Assembly: GCF_000760695.4 (NCBI RefSeq)
Contig: NZ_JHEG04000001.1
Location: 4,670,895-4,734,894, forward strand
DNA: 64,000 nt
DNA from: Tolypothrix bouteillei VB521301
GTDB lineage: Bacteria; Cyanobacteriota; Cyanobacteriia; Cyanobacteriales; Nostocaceae
Reading direction: 5' to 3'
Positions 25,699 to 35,212 of the stretch are shown one piece after another; the stretch's first letter is position 1, and each line of letters starts with the position of its first letter. The notes beneath the pieces were generated by a model. The model did no database searches. It worked only from the letters and a program-made list of their open reading frames with translations, and had not been told where the DNA came from. The translations under genes were made by a program, and so were the position numbers.

Positions 25699-27150
25699 TT
25701 AACGTTCCTTAAGTGAATAATAGGAAAAACTCCGTTGAGATCTTTGCCCCATTGTGATAATTCCACTGGTTAAGAAAATAGAACTTACTAAAGTTCCCAA
25801 CAAAACTATTTCCTTTGTTGGTCCAGCAGGTTTATCTGGTATACTTGGGTCTCCCATAATTTGGACTGGAGGATAAGAATTAGAAATACTGGATTTAGCA
25901 AGATCTAATCGAGCAATAGTAGATGAGAAAACAGCCTCTGCAACTTGCACCTCACGGTTCAAATCTTCAATAGTTGCTTGCTTTGCTGATAGTACTTTTA
26001 ACCGACGCTCAAGTTCAAGGATTTCTCGATCCAACGTCCTGACTTGTGCTTCTAGACCCTGAGTTTCTACAGCTGCGCTCACAAGTTGTTCGGAGAAAGT
26101 AGTTCGTTTAGAACCACTTGTATCGGCGTTTCCAAAAGTGAGCCTATCTACATCTGCCAAAGTCAAAGGGCGTTTTAAAACTATCCTTGCTCGATTCAAA
26201 AGAGCTTCTTCAGATGTCGCAACTTCTGCTTTTTGCGTTAAAGATACTGGATGATTGGGTAAAAACTTAGCATTCAAAGAAATTAACTTACTTTTTGCAT
26301 CATTATAAGCAAGTAGATATTTTTGAAAGAGTGTATCTGCTTGAAGAGAAAAAGCATCTGATGCATCTTGGGAGGATAAACCAAGATTACCAGACAGTTG
26401 TAACAATCGAGCTTTTTCCTCTTGTGCTTTAGCTATTGTCTCAGCACGTTGCTTGCGTAACGTTTCGATATTAACTGCTAAATTTTTGATCTGTTCATCT
26501 GAACTTACACCAGACTGAGATCTGTAGTTGGAAAGCCTGTCTTGAGAAATTTTGAGTTTTCGTCTCAAATCATCAATTCCCTTTTGCAAACGTGTATTCT
26601 GTTGACCAATCTCATCTCTTCTAAGTTTATTAAGCTTAATTTCTAAAGCATGAAATAAAGCGACAGATTTTTTATGGGCTTCTTGTGGGCTAGACCCTTG
26701 CAGGGTAAACTGCATCATTGTTGTGTTATCTATAATCTTAATTTTGGGTTTGCCAAATTCAACTACTGACATATTTGAAGCTCGTGCTGCTGCTTTTAAG
26801 ACTTCTTCACTGATAGCAATAGTTTTATAATTTTCTCTCGGATCGTAAGTTGTTGCAGAATAAGCAGAAGATTCTTGGGAAACAGCTTGACCAATGTTGG
26901 GTAGGTTAATGTTAGAACTAACACCGGAATTAGCAATGTTTAACGACCACTCGCTTACATATACAGTTTTTGCTTTCACCACATAAAATAATGCTGCTAT
27001 CCAGATAGCTGCATTGACAAAAACAATAGTTAAAGCGTACTTTGCCCAAATGTTTTTAAATGGTATGGGTTTTGTTTCCACTTCGGAAGAAGGTATGTAT
27101 TTAGAACTCACTATCTTGTCACTGCTCCTAAACCAGATAAATGGATTCAC
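25699..27150 (-). CDS. Wzz/GumC-type chain-length determinant, no kinase domain
   Basis: This 483-residue protein has an N-terminal membrane helix (about 38-60), a long coiled-coil periplasmic region (about 170-270 and 355-415) and a C-terminal helix (about 447-470) after the proline-rich PDPSIPDKPAGPTKE-like stretch typical of PCP proteins. It lacks a cytoplasmic BY-kinase. It regulates polymer length and export with the Wzy-Wzx fusion just downstream (26 bp). GTG is the apparent start (27150); no strong ribosome site is seen, so the start is uncertain. Confidence 0.85.
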   Translation of the reverse strand: MNPFIWFRSSDKIVSSKYIPSSEVETKPIPFKNIWAKYALTIVFVNAAIWIAALFYVVKAKTVYVSEWSLNIANSGVSSNINLPNIGQAVSQESSAYSATTYDPRENYKTIAISEEVLKAAARASNMSVVEFGKPKIKIIDNTTMMQFTLQGSSPQEAHKKSVALFHALEIKLNKLRRDEIGQQNTRLQKGIDDLRRKLKISQDRLSNYRSQSGVSSDEQIKNLAVNIETLRKQRAETIAKAQEEKARLLQLSGNLGLSSQDASDAFSLQADTLFQKYLLAYNDAKSKLISLNAKFLPNHPVSLTQKAEVATSEEALLNRARIVLKRPLTLADVDRLTFGNADTSGSKRTTFSEQLVSAAVETQGLEAQVRTLDREILELERRLKVLSAKQATIEDLNREVQVAEAVFSSTIARLDLAKSSISNSYPPVQIMGDPSIPDKPAGPTKEIVLLGTLVSSIFLTSGIITMGQRSQRSFSYYSLKER

Positions 27151-28313
27151 AGTCAGTATTACTTATCAATAGTAAAAATGACAAAGTATTAAGTCTCATG
27201 GAAAAATCTTTACGACTGCCTCACAATTGAATTGGTAACAAAAAGTAGTTACTGCTTTTGTAACTAGCTCGTCTCTTTGAACGTTTTCGGTTTCGGTTAC
27301 ACCTTCTCTACAATTTGACGTATTCATCAATAAACAGTACACGCAACTAGACGGTGTTGCGTTGGAGGAACTGAGATCCATACGAGCCTCACAGCCTAAT
27401 TCCTTAGGTAAAAATCAAGCTTTTTGATTGCAGTTAGATATTGAAATAGCTAATAAGGTTCTGTAGTTCCATACGCAAGCTCACTCTTAAAGAGCGGTAA
27501 AAAAATTAGTTCTTGAAAAAACAAAATTCAATTTTTCCGTGTAGCTATAAAAGACAGTTAAACGTGGAGAACACCCAGTTTTTTACCTGACACCTGGTTA
27601 ATGCAATAATCGCTCTGTCTATAGAGACTCTCTAGGTAGCATGCACTTCTTGGCTTCCATAGAGCCATTGCCGCTAATCCTTAACACTTTCTACGTGATT
27701 TCTAGTCAACTGTGGTAGATACGTCACTCAAAATGAATGTTAGATTAAAAACACTGATTTTACGTAGACTCTCAGTGTTTTACTTTTCACTCTAACAATA
27801 ATATCATGTCTCGTTAAATACTGCATAATTAAAAAAAATTTATGAAAGAATAGAAAAAAATTGGCAGTAGTGTCATTGCTATAGGAACTTTGTTTGATTG
27901 ATGAAATACGTGTATTGTTCATTGTCCATTACATAAGACTTTTGGTGGGCAATGAACAATACTTAAATTTTTTATAAATGATGTAGGCTTGCTGTAATTA
28001 GTACAAGATTTACACTTAACGAGCCAAAATCTGTAAAACTTTTAATTTTTTTAAAAGTTTATGTATATTATCCGGACAAAAGCAAACCATACAGATGAGA
28101 CACTTGCCCCAGTGATAAGCCAAGCCATGTCCTGTCTTTAAAATAGAGGTTAAGGAGGGCTGAGGGTGATTCATTACAAGGTTTGTATCCTCATGATTAG
28201 CTCAATGGAAAAATCCCCCTATTTCCTCTTTTTCAGGAAACTTAAGAGGGATTTAAATCTTTTGAGTTTTCAAAAGAATTGGTAGGCTTTCTGAATGGTG
28301 CTATTCAAATTAC
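27151..28313. other. 1.16-kb intergenic region, promoter side of the exopolysaccharide locus
   Basis: No convincing gene. One minus-strand frame (27196-27381, 61 codons, with GTGAGG a few bases before its ATG and five Cys) could be a small peptide but resembles no family I know. A hairpin at 27912-27962 (GTATTGTTCATTG inverse to CAATGAACAATAC) is the main structure. The locus promoter should lie just above 27150. Confidence 0.5.
27912..27962. repeat. Inverted repeat hairpin
   Basis: GTATTGTTCATTG at 27912 is inverse to CAATGAACAATAC ending at 27962, with about 19 bases between. No T-tract, so the role is unknown. Confidence 0.6.
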
Positions 28314-30098
28314 TTATGACTTAGGCTTGAAAGTTGAAGCAACGTGCAACTCTTTAAGCTGCTTGGCATCAACTGTTGAAGGTGCATCTGTTAACAAGCA
28401 ACGTGCTTGTTGCGTTTTTGGAAAAGCAATCACATCTCGAATGGATTCCTCTTTAGAAAGTAACATCACCAAGCGATCTAAACCATAAGCAATTCCACCA
28501 TGGGGTGGAGTCCCGTATTCAAACGCATCTAACAGAAAGCCAAACTTATTGTGAGCTTCCTCCGGAGAAAGCCCGATAGCCTCAAAAACTTGCTCCTGCA
28601 CTTCGCGTTGATAGATTCGCAAGCTACCACCACCAACTTCAAAACCGTTCAATACCAAGTCGTATGCTTGTGCTCGTGCAGTTTTTAAATCGCTGAGATC
28701 GTTTGGATTGGGTGCAGTGAATGGGTGATGTAATGCTTCTAAACGTTTTTCATCAGCATTCCATTCAAACATGGGGAATTCTGTAATCCACAGCAAGTTA
28801 ATTTTCTCTGGGTCTATCAGTTTAAATTCTCGAGCGATCGCTTGCCTCAATCTGTCTAAGGTTTTATTGACAGTGATAGTATCACCTGCACCAAACAACA
28901 ATAAGTGACCTGGTTTTGCGTTTGTACGACGTAAAAGTTCTTGTTTTTGTTCCTCTGTCAAGTTAGTTTTGATGGCGTTAATTGTGTCGATATCACCATC
29001 TTCTCTGACTCGAATGTAAGCTAAACCTTGAGCACCTGCATCAGCTGCTTCTTTAAAGACGTCACCGCCCGGTTTAATACGTACATTGGAGATGGTATCT
29101 CCATTAGGAATAGGCAGAATTTTGACAACTCCACCATTTGCAACAGCATCCTTAAAAACTTTAAAACCACAGTCTGTCAAAATATCAGAGACATTAACAA
29201 GTTCTAAACCGTACCTTGTATCTGGTTTATCACTACCGTAGCGTTCCATCGCCTCTGCATAAGTCAAACGTGGGAAGGGACGTTGTAACTCAAAGTTTTT
29301 AACTGTTTTGAAGATATGACAAACTAACTTTTCGTTGAGTTCGATAATTTCCTCATGGGACATAAAGCTCATCTCCATGTCCAACTGAGTAAATTCCGGT
29401 TGTCTGTCAGCACGTAAGTCTTCATCTCGGAAGCAACGAGCAATTTGATAGTATCTGTCAAATCCAGATACCATTAATAATTGTTTAAAAAGTTGGGGTG
29501 ATTGTGGCAAAGCAAACCATTCGCCTGGATTAGCCCGACTTGGTACAAGATAATCTCGCGCACCTTCAGGCGTAGAACGAGTCAGCACGGGAGTTTCGAT
29601 TTCTACAAAACCTTCTACATCTTCCAAATAACGGCGAATGGCTTTCACAATTTGATGCCGCAATTGTAAGTTATTTGCCATGCGATCGCGCCGCAAATCT
29701 AAGTAACGATACTTCAGCCTGAGTTCTTCCCTTACCGGATCTGCATCTGCGGTAGAAACTTGAAAAGGAAGTTGTTTGCGGACAGCATTAAGCAGTTTAA
29801 TATTATCGGCGTAAATTTCAACTTCGCCTGTGGGGATGCGAGGGTTTAGAGATTCTTCGGGACGTTGCGTAACCCTTCCCGTAATTTCAACAACATACTC
29901 ATTTCTTAGAGCGGTCGCTTCTTTGTAGGAATTGGGAGTACGCTGAGGGTCGCTAACAATTTGAACTGTCCCACTGCGATCGCGTAAATCTATAAATATC
30001 ACGCTCCCATGATCGCGGCGACGGTCTACCCATCCATACAAGGTAACAGTTTCTCCAATATGTTCTTGTCGGAGTTCGCCGCAATAGTAAGTTCGCAT
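28314..30098 (-). CDS. aspS: Aspartyl-tRNA synthetase
   Basis: This 594-residue class II synthetase charges tRNA-Asp (in cyanobacteria possibly also tRNA-Asn). N-terminal OB fold ([21 protein letters not shown] segment), motif 2 with [18 protein letters not shown], a bacterial GAD insert, and motif 3 [13 protein letters not shown] at the end. Length and layout are typical of bacterial AspRS. ATG start. It stands apart from the next genes, about 166 bp from the 30265 gene. Confidence 0.97.
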   Translation of the reverse strand: MRTYYCGELRQEHIGETVTLYGWVDRRRDHGSVIFIDLRDRSGTVQIVSDPQRTPNSYKEATALRNEYVVEITGRVTQRPEESLNPRIPTGEVEIYADNIKLLNAVRKQLPFQVSTADADPVREELRLKYRYLDLRRDRMANNLQLRHQIVKAIRRYLEDVEGFVEIETPVLTRSTPEGARDYLVPSRANPGEWFALPQSPQLFKQLLMVSGFDRYYQIARCFRDEDLRADRQPEFTQLDMEMSFMSHEEIIELNEKLVCHIFKTVKNFELQRPFPRLTYAEAMERYGSDKPDTRYGLELVNVSDILTDCGFKVFKDAVANGGVVKILPIPNGDTISNVRIKPGGDVFKEAADAGAQGLAYIRVREDGDIDTINAIKTNLTEEQKQELLRRTNAKPGHLLLFGAGDTITVNKTLDRLRQAIAREFKLIDPEKINLLWITEFPMFEWNADEKRLEALHHPFTAPNPNDLSDLKTARAQAYDLVLNGFEVGGGSLRIYQREVQEQVFEAIGLSPEEAHNKFGFLLDAFEYGTPPHGGIAYGLDRLVMLLSKEESIRDVIAFPKTQQARCLLTDAPSTVDAKQLKELHVASTFKPKS

Positions 30099-30211
30099 AA
30101 TTAATTCTTGTCTACAGAGCTAGAGAGTCAAAACTAATATTAAAGCTTTTCCATTATCTAGCATCTATAGCAATTCTACGCATTCCACTTCCAGAAAAAT
30201 CTTTTGTCTCA

Positions 30212-30236
30212 TAGCACGGGCATCTTGCCCGTGCTA
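30212..30236. repeat. Palindromic repeat (TAGCACGGGC / GCCCGTGCTA)
   Basis: A perfect 10-bp inverted repeat with a 5-base loop, 29 bp after the 30265 gene's stop on the minus strand. It may act as a terminator for that gene although the T-run is poor (loosely TTTTGTC on one side). The same motif is widespread in Nostocales genomes. Confidence 0.6.
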
Positions 30237-30264
30237 CACTTTCAGAGGAAATCTCCAGAAACCA

Positions 30265-30669
30265 TTAAGAACGAGGGCGAGGAGCATTAAAAGCATCCCA
30301 TGCGGCTTTTGCTGCATCTTGGAAACGATCGCCAAGTTCGGCAAACTGTTTCCAAAACTCGTACCAGTTTTTCTCAACTTCCTGCTGAAGGATTGTAAAT
30401 GCGTTTTCAATGCGATCGCGTTCTATGAGTGTTTCACCTTCAATTGCTTCTCTTGCGCGACGGACTGCATCTAAAAAAGTTTCCCGAGTGAGAGTTCCTG
30501 CAGATTCTGCTTCTGCTTGGGCGCGTCTTCTGAGTGCTTCAATCAGTGCTTTGGTTTCGTGCTTAATTTCATCAGTTTCCCCCGCCATCTCGGTTTCTAC
30601 CATTTCATTGGTTTGAGGGCTAACTTGTACCACAACTACGTTTTCTTCACCGTTTGCATTGTATGTCAT
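30265..30669 (-). CDS. Conserved hypothetical cyanobacterial protein (helical, soluble)
   Basis: A 134-residue mostly alpha-helical protein with no signal or membrane helix. It has an acidic N-terminus (about 1-35) and a Trp/Phe-rich end (EKNWYEFWKQFAELGDRFQDAAKAAWDAF). I do not recognise a named family. An excellent ribosome site (AAGGAGG 7-8 bases before the ATG) supports it as a real, well-expressed gene. It lies between aspS and htpX on the same strand; no functional link evident. Confidence 0.65.
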   Translation of the reverse strand: MTYNANGEENVVVVQVSPQTNEMVETEMAGETDEIKHETKALIEALRRRAQAEAESAGTLTRETFLDAVRRAREAIEGETLIERDRIENAFTILQQEVEKNWYEFWKQFAELGDRFQDAAKAAWDAFNAPRPRS

Positions 30670-30763
30670 TGGTTTGCCTCCTTGGTAAGGATTGTAGGAA
30701 TAGGGTCAGAGATTGAGGATTGAGAAGAAATTTCCCAATCGCCAGTTGCTAATCCCCAATCCC

Positions 30764-31651
30764 TTAACGAAATGAAAATTCAGAACTTCTAGATGTTGGT
30801 TGTTGTTCTAACTTTAGCAAAGCTTCTACTCTTGCTTCAGTCGGCGGGTGAGAAGAGAACAAGCTGCTGAGGAACTGTCCGGAAAACCCGTTGGTAATTA
30901 ACAGTGGTTCAAAAGCGGGATTGGCATTCAGTGGTAATTCCCTAGCTGTGGCTTCCAAACGTTGTAATGCACGGGCTAAAGCACGAGGATTACCTGTGAG
31001 TCGTGCAGAACCAGCATCGGCTGCAAACTCCCGCGTCCGCGATATTGCTAATTGAACGATCGTTGCAGAAATGGGAGCAAGCAGTACTGTTAATAGTAAA
31101 CCTATAGGATTGGGGCTGTTGTCGCGATCGCTCCTTTGATACGGTGCATACCAAACGCTATAACTGACTATTTGGGCTAGAAACGAGATAGCCCCTGCAA
31201 TTGTAGCAGCGACGGCTTGTGTGAGGGTGTCACGATTGGCGACGTGAGTTAATTCGTGTGCAATAACACCTTCGAGTTCATCTTCTGGAAGTAAATTTAA
31301 AATTCCTTCTGTCACTGCGACTGCAGCGTGCTCTGGATCGCGCCCCGTAGCGAAAGCATTGGCTGCTGGGCTGGGAACTATGTATATTCTCGGTACAGGT
31401 AGGTTAGCGCGATCGCACAATCGCTGCACCATGCGGTACAAGCCTGGTGCTTCTTGTGCTGACACGGGCTGAGCGCGGTATGCGGCTAAAGCAATCTTAT
31501 CTGATTGATACCATGACAATAAGTTTGTTACTGCTGCGATCGCAATCCCCATAACTATGCCACTGGTTCCGCCTATAATCCAGTAGCTTATAGTAATTAG
31601 AATTGCACTTAATAAAGCCAATAAAGCAGCAGTCTTAAATTGATTTTTCAT
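30764..31651 (-). CDS. htpX: M48 family zinc metalloprotease, HtpX type
   Basis: This 295-residue membrane protease has two N-terminal helices (about 9-45), the zinc site HELTH (132-136) in EGVIAHELTHVANRD, the third ligand region SRTREFAADAGSARLTG, and two more helices between. HtpX degrades damaged membrane proteins at the cytoplasmic face. AGGAGACC lies before the ATG. C-terminal residues are Ser/Arg-rich. Homologues are often duplicated in cyanobacteria, so paralogue assignment is open. Confidence 0.9.
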   Translation of the reverse strand: MKNQFKTAALLALLSAILITISYWIIGGTSGIVMGIAIAAVTNLLSWYQSDKIALAAYRAQPVSAQEAPGLYRMVQRLCDRANLPVPRIYIVPSPAANAFATGRDPEHAAVAVTEGILNLLPEDELEGVIAHELTHVANRDTLTQAVAATIAGAISFLAQIVSYSVWYAPYQRSDRDNSPNPIGLLLTVLLAPISATIVQLAISRTREFAADAGSARLTGNPRALARALQRLEATARELPLNANPAFEPLLITNGFSGQFLSSLFSSHPPTEARVEALLKLEQQPTSRSSEFSFR

Positions 31652-32157
31652 GCTTTGGTCTCCTTAATAATGCTGAACTTTCAAGTCCATAGCTTGTTAG
31701 TAAAAGCATTACTTAAACCACACACCCAATCTATCAACCCCACCATAGATTTTAAAGGGAGAAATTAACTCCTGTATGGTACGGTTTTCCCTCTGCATCT
31801 TTCATACTTCATATTTCCTACTTCCTACTTCTTCCTTAAGATTGATTTAGCTTAGGTATAGAAAGTAATCTTCGCTCTAAAAGTAGGAAAAGCTAGAAAA
31901 GTGTTTTCAATTGACTCTTAGTTTTAATAAATGTACGTAAAGTAGGAAAATTAAAGCAGTCAATCAAAAAATAGCTAAAAAATAGTATTATTTATCTAAA
32001 GATTAATAACAAGACTGGATTCTATTATCATAGAAAAAATATATACAATGGTTCTTGAAGAGGAAATTTTTCAATTGAACGGCGTATTTGGCGCAGTATT
32101 ACTCATCACCTAGTAGAGTTTCTACCTCCAGGGTTAATATCTCCGAGGACAAATCTA
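31652..32157. other. Intergenic region with short tandem TTCCTACTTC repeats
   Basis: Divergent promoters for htpX and the 32158 gene must lie here. Near 31800-31835 the pattern CTTCATATTTCCTACTTCCTACTTC repeats in part (short-sequence tandem). Nothing else recognised. Confidence 0.45.
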
Positions 32158-33009
32158 ATGGCACAGAATATAAACAAAACAGGGTTGTTGCAGAAGGTTA
32201 TTAAAAGCTTGCAGGAAGTGGCAGATTTTATTTTCAGTCCTTGGATGCATCGTGCATATGTTAAATCACTGCACAGACGAGTCGAATACCTAGAGCGAAA
32301 AGTCTATGAAGGTGTACCAAATACAGAAGAACGCCTAGAAGTGCTAATTCAGCATTGGCAAAACCAGTTTGACTTACTGCAAAATCAAGCCAAAACTCAG
32401 TTAGATAAGCTTGTAGAATATGACTTGCACCAGCAAGTCCTAGAAATCCTCAAGGAACAAACGCATATTATTATCCAAACAATAAAACCCAATATAGAAG
32501 ATTTGGTATGCGAGATTGAGAAGAAAAAGCATTTAGACGATAAAGAAACAGAAGCAGACCTTCAAGCAAAACAACACAAGTTGCAAGAATCTTTAACACA
32601 AATTCAACACTTGAATGATTTGCTACCACATATAGAAGCACAGACAGCAGCTAGTCTAGAAGCTGGACATTGGCTGCTAGCGATTAGAGAAGACTTAGCA
32701 CAAGACTTGGCAAAAGAGTTATTGGGTAGGCAAAATTCTCAGATAAAAGTGTTCCGCACTCAGTTGAGTAGATACCTAAAGCTCCTTGGTAGTTGTCTGG
32801 AAAATGGTATTGAACCTCGTTTGTTGTATCAAGGAATTATCAGCCACGAGCAACCATCACCTGAGATCTACCTAGAAGCATTTAATCTCATTAAAAATCG
32901 ATACATTCCAGAGTGGGAATACTCATCCCACGTTTCCAAAAAAGCAGCTGAGGAATTGAAGAAGTATTTCAATTACTTGACTGACTATCTAGTCACAGTT
33001 TTGCTATGA
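32158..33009 (+). CDS. Hypothetical coiled-coil protein
   Basis: This 283-residue soluble protein has a Trp-containing N-terminal segment (FIFSPWMHRAYVKSLHRRVEYLERK) and long amphipathic helices rich in Gln, Lys and Glu (about 60-185), predicted to coil, then a more globular tail. GAGGA precedes the ATG by about 9 bases. I recognise no family. Upstream of the crcB remnant; nothing ties the two. Confidence 0.6.
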   Translation: MAQNINKTGLLQKVIKSLQEVADFIFSPWMHRAYVKSLHRRVEYLERKVYEGVPNTEERLEVLIQHWQNQFDLLQNQAKTQLDKLVEYDLHQQVLEILKEQTHIIIQTIKPNIEDLVCEIEKKKHLDDKETEADLQAKQHKLQESLTQIQHLNDLLPHIEAQTAASLEAGHWLLAIREDLAQDLAKELLGRQNSQIKVFRTQLSRYLKLLGSCLENGIEPRLLYQGIISHEQPSPEIYLEAFNLIKNRYIPEWEYSSHVSKKAAEELKKYFNYLTDYLVTVLL

Positions 33010-33085
33010 ACTGAAACATCCACATTCACAGGCGCTAACTCAATAGGTTACAAAACCTTAACCTTCGCAATCTCATTGCTGTCAA

Positions 33086-33208
33086 GATACGATCGCTTTA
33101 TGGAATCGTGGCAATTTGTTAAAAGTTAGTTCCTATTGGGCAGGCAGTGCAATACTGGGAATTGTCAGCGTTCAGTTAGGAACAGTTTTAGCCAGATTGT
33201 GGAGGTAA
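33086..33208 (+). pseudogene. crcB: CrcB fluoride-channel remnant (last 40 residues only)
   Basis: In frame from 33086 to TAA 33206-33208 the peptide reads DTIALWNRGNLLKVSSYWAG then SAILGIVSVQLGTVLARLW, the C-terminal helix of CrcB/Fluc. Upstream (33010-33085) the frame breaks up and no start is seen, so most of the gene is gone. The neighbour DUF190 gene is a known companion of crcB. Confidence 0.65.
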
Positions 33209-33217
33209 AAAGTTGTT

Positions 33218-33565
33218 ATGGCAGCTTGGAAACAACTCACAATATATATAGGCAAATCAGATCGTTGGTACGGTCAGCCACTGTACACAGCTTTAGTTGG
33301 ACTTGCCAGAAAGCGGGGAATAGTTGGTGCAACAGTAACGCAAGCAATAACAGGGTTTGGAAAACAAACCTCTTGTCAAACTTGTGAACTTTGGGAGTTG
33401 TCCTCTGATATACCGATTGTGGTAACCATGATAGACCGAGAGGATGCTCTTGATGAGATATTACCATATATTAAAGAAATGGTCAGGGATGGGCTAGTCA
33501 CTCTTCAAAACGTTGAAGTTATGCACCACGCACCGCTTCCATCCGGTTATCGCAAGTTTAATTGA
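33218..33565 (+). CDS. DUF190 family protein
   Basis: This 115-residue protein has the DUF190 start KQLTIYIGKSDRWYGQPLY, GLARKRGIVGATVTQAITGFGK, and IPIVVTMIDREDALDEILPYI. The fold is PII-like (ferredoxin-like) and members are often next to crcB, hence assumed to relate to fluoride resistance. GGAGG (33201-33205) overlaps the crcB remnant and is 12 bases before the ATG. The gene outlived its apparent channel partner here. Confidence 0.85.
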   Translation: MAAWKQLTIYIGKSDRWYGQPLYTALVGLARKRGIVGATVTQAITGFGKQTSCQTCELWELSSDIPIVVTMIDREDALDEILPYIKEMVRDGLVTLQNVEVMHHAPLPSGYRKFN

Positions 33566-33629
33566 GTGCTACTTGCTTTAAGTATTACAATGAGCAAGTT
33601 AGAAATGTGCTCCACTCACTTTAAAACTA

Positions 33630-33848
33630 ATGACTATTTCTAAAGTAGAAGTCAAGCAGTTACTAGAACGATTAATTTTTGAGGATACACCTTCTCAAGA
33701 ATGGGTGCAGGATGTTTGGGAATTCAGCCCAACACTGGGAGACAGTGCAGCAAAGTTACTAGAAGTATATGAAGCATTAATTGATTGCTGCTCGGAAGAG
33801 CAGTTGGATAATTTGCTGCAAAGCTACTATCAGCAACGTCTTGGATAA
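33630..33848 (+). CDS. Small hypothetical acidic protein
   Basis: This 72-residue helical protein contains DTPSQEWVQDVWEF and ends LQSYYQQRLG. I do not recognise it. ATG start, in a stretch with plausible codon use and no competing frame. No nearby partner except DUF190 upstream (64 bp). Confidence 0.5.
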   Translation: MTISKVEVKQLLERLIFEDTPSQEWVQDVWEFSPTLGDSAAKLLEVYEALIDCCSEEQLDNLLQSYYQQRLG

Positions 33849-33948
33849 ATTACACTGACTTGCAGAAGGCTACAGGTTCTATTAGTGGGCAAAAAATAGT
33901 TCACAAATTAAGGCGTCAAACACTCCTTAATTTTACAAACAACAGTTG

Positions 33949-34010
33949 GAGAGGTGGCAGAGTGGTTGAATGAGTGCTTCCTAAAGTCCGTGTAGTAAGC
34001 GTTTCAGGAA
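33949..34010 (+). pseudogene. Truncated tRNA-Ser-like sequence (5' part)
   Basis: Starts with GGAGAGGTGGCAGAGTGG then TTGAATG, identical in 24 of 25 bases to the acceptor and D-arm of the intact tRNA-Ser(CGA) at 35128. A degenerate anticodon-arm-like stretch follows (TTCCTAAAG with GTCCG). The T-arm and 3' acceptor strand are missing, so it cannot fold into a functional tRNA. Confidence 0.6.
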
Positions 34011-34059
34011 TTTTTAGGAGTGAACCAGATGTGGGGCTAGTATCTTAAGTAAAAAAAAT

Positions 34060-34356
34060 CTATCGATCCACATTAGCTAATTCAATTCGTACTTGCATAC
34101 CAACAGCCTTAGCAGCACGCCCGATAGTGTCCAAGGTTACTGACACATTATCTGGATCTAAAAGTCTGTCGAGAGATGACCTACTAGTATTCATAAGCTT
34201 TGCCATCTCAACTTTGGATATGTTCTTTTCTTTCATTGCTTGTTGTAATTGCCAAGCAATCACCCGTTTTATTACAACCAGGTTAATCTCTTCAAGAGTG
34301 CCTTCTTCTTCTAGAAGATCGTCAAGAGACGAACCGACATAAGGATTATTACTCAT
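34060..34356 (-). CDS. HigA-type antitoxin, helix-turn-helix
   Basis: This 98-residue protein has an acidic N-terminus (toxin-binding type) and an HTH with SKVEMAKLMNTSRSSLDRLLD and VTLDTIGRAAKAVGMQVRIEL (XRE/Fis-like antitoxin family). It overlaps the toxin stop by four bases (ATGA). It should neutralise the upstream Gp49-like toxin and autorepress the operon. This toxin-first order is typical for HigBA. Confidence 0.85.
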   Translation of the reverse strand: MSNNPYVGSSLDDLLEEEGTLEEINLVVIKRVIAWQLQQAMKEKNISKVEMAKLMNTSRSSLDRLLDPDNVSVTLDTIGRAAKAVGMQVRIELANVDR

Positions 34357-34700
34357 CCATTCATCTCCAAATCTTTTTTACGCTCTAAAGCTAAATTCAA
34401 CTCTTTAGGTGGTGTTTTCTGAGTTTTTTTGATAAACCCATGAAGCAAAATCATTTCTTCTGCATAAATACAGAAGAAAACACGCGCTATCCCTTGAGGT
34501 AAATTAGTGCGAATTTCATATAATCCATCCCCCATGGGACGACAAACTGGCATTCCAATGGGAAAACCAAATTCAACTGTCTTGATATCAACACCAATTA
34601 AGTATCTGGCATCTTTATCTAGGTTTTTTAACCAATCACGAACTGGCTCGTTACCATTTTCGTTTTTATAAAATCTTGCTGGGACTCGTTTTTCTTCCAT
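34353..34700 (-). CDS. HigB/Gp49-like toxin of a toxin-antitoxin pair
   Basis: A RelE-superfamily toxin of 115 residues from ATG 34700; a TTG nine bases earlier is also in frame. It shows EPVRDWLKNLDKDARYLIG, MPVCRPMGDGLYEIRTNLPQGIARVFFCIYAE and ILLHGFIKKTQKTPPKELNLA, the Gp49-like (DUF891) pattern. Such toxins usually cleave mRNA in ribosome-bound or free form. It lies in a small accessory patch between two tRNA-Ser copies. Confidence 0.88.
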   Translation of the reverse strand: MEEKRVPARFYKNENGNEPVRDWLKNLDKDARYLIGVDIKTVEFGFPIGMPVCRPMGDGLYEIRTNLPQGIARVFFCIYAEEMILLHGFIKKTQKTPPKELNLALERKKDLEMNG

Positions 34701-35127
34701 GTGTACCAAATCAAGTTAAAAGTGTTGCCATTCAAAAAAGTTGGAACTGTACTTTTCGATCGGCTACAACAAGATAACTCGACTTGATGCACCTAATGTA
34801 CCTTTTTTGGTGCATAACGTCAACACTGAATTGAAAACATAATATCCTTTTTGTCAACGTATATTAGTGGACCGGCGCTCTAGCGAACGGTACAACCAAA
34901 GAGGTAAGATCTCACCTTATGTATGAGTAAAAATGCTTTAGCAGAAATGTGGATGGGTAGCAGTAACCTAGCCGGGGGCGATCGTACTTGTTGTTTTTTG
35001 ATACTTTTTAGGATAGGATAGATGCTGTATTTTTAATCTCGTGCTAATTTAAGAAAAAAGGCGTTTCACTAACCTCGCCCTATAGGGATGAGTTTTAATT
35101 TGCAGTTAGAGCCTTAATATATTTTTT
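34701..35127. other. Intergenic region between the toxin gene and tRNA-Ser
   Basis: No gene recognised. A small hairpin (TGCACC...GGTGCA near 34789-34815) may mark the toxin-antitoxin promoter region. AT-rich otherwise. Confidence 0.4.
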
Positions 35128-35212
35128 GGAGAGGTGGCAGAGCGGTTGAATGCGGCGCACTCGAAATGCGTTTTAGGGTGACCTAACGGGGGTTCGAATC
35201 CCCCCCTCTCCG
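35128..35212 (+). tRNA. tRNA-Ser(CGA)
   Basis: The acceptor stem is GGAGAGG (35128-35134) with CCTCTCC (35205-35211), discriminator G at 35212. The anticodon loop CTCGAAA gives anticodon CGA, the variable arm is long (about 18 bases) as in tRNA-Ser, and the T-arm has GGTTCGAATCC. CCA is not encoded, usual in cyanobacteria. Confidence 0.95.

Noticed and set aside
27196..27381. Cys-containing 61-codon frame in the gap upstream of the Wzz-like gene
   Set aside because: Has a possible ribosome site but no recognisable family or partner; not enough to call a gene.
28314..30098. Plus-strand frames inside aspS
   Set aside because: Antisense shadows of a highly conserved gene.
33136..33387. 83-codon frame overlapping the DUF190 gene
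   Set aside because: Other-frame shadow of the crcB remnant and DUF190.
33949..34010. Functional second tRNA-Ser
   Set aside because: No T-arm and no matching 3' acceptor strand follow.
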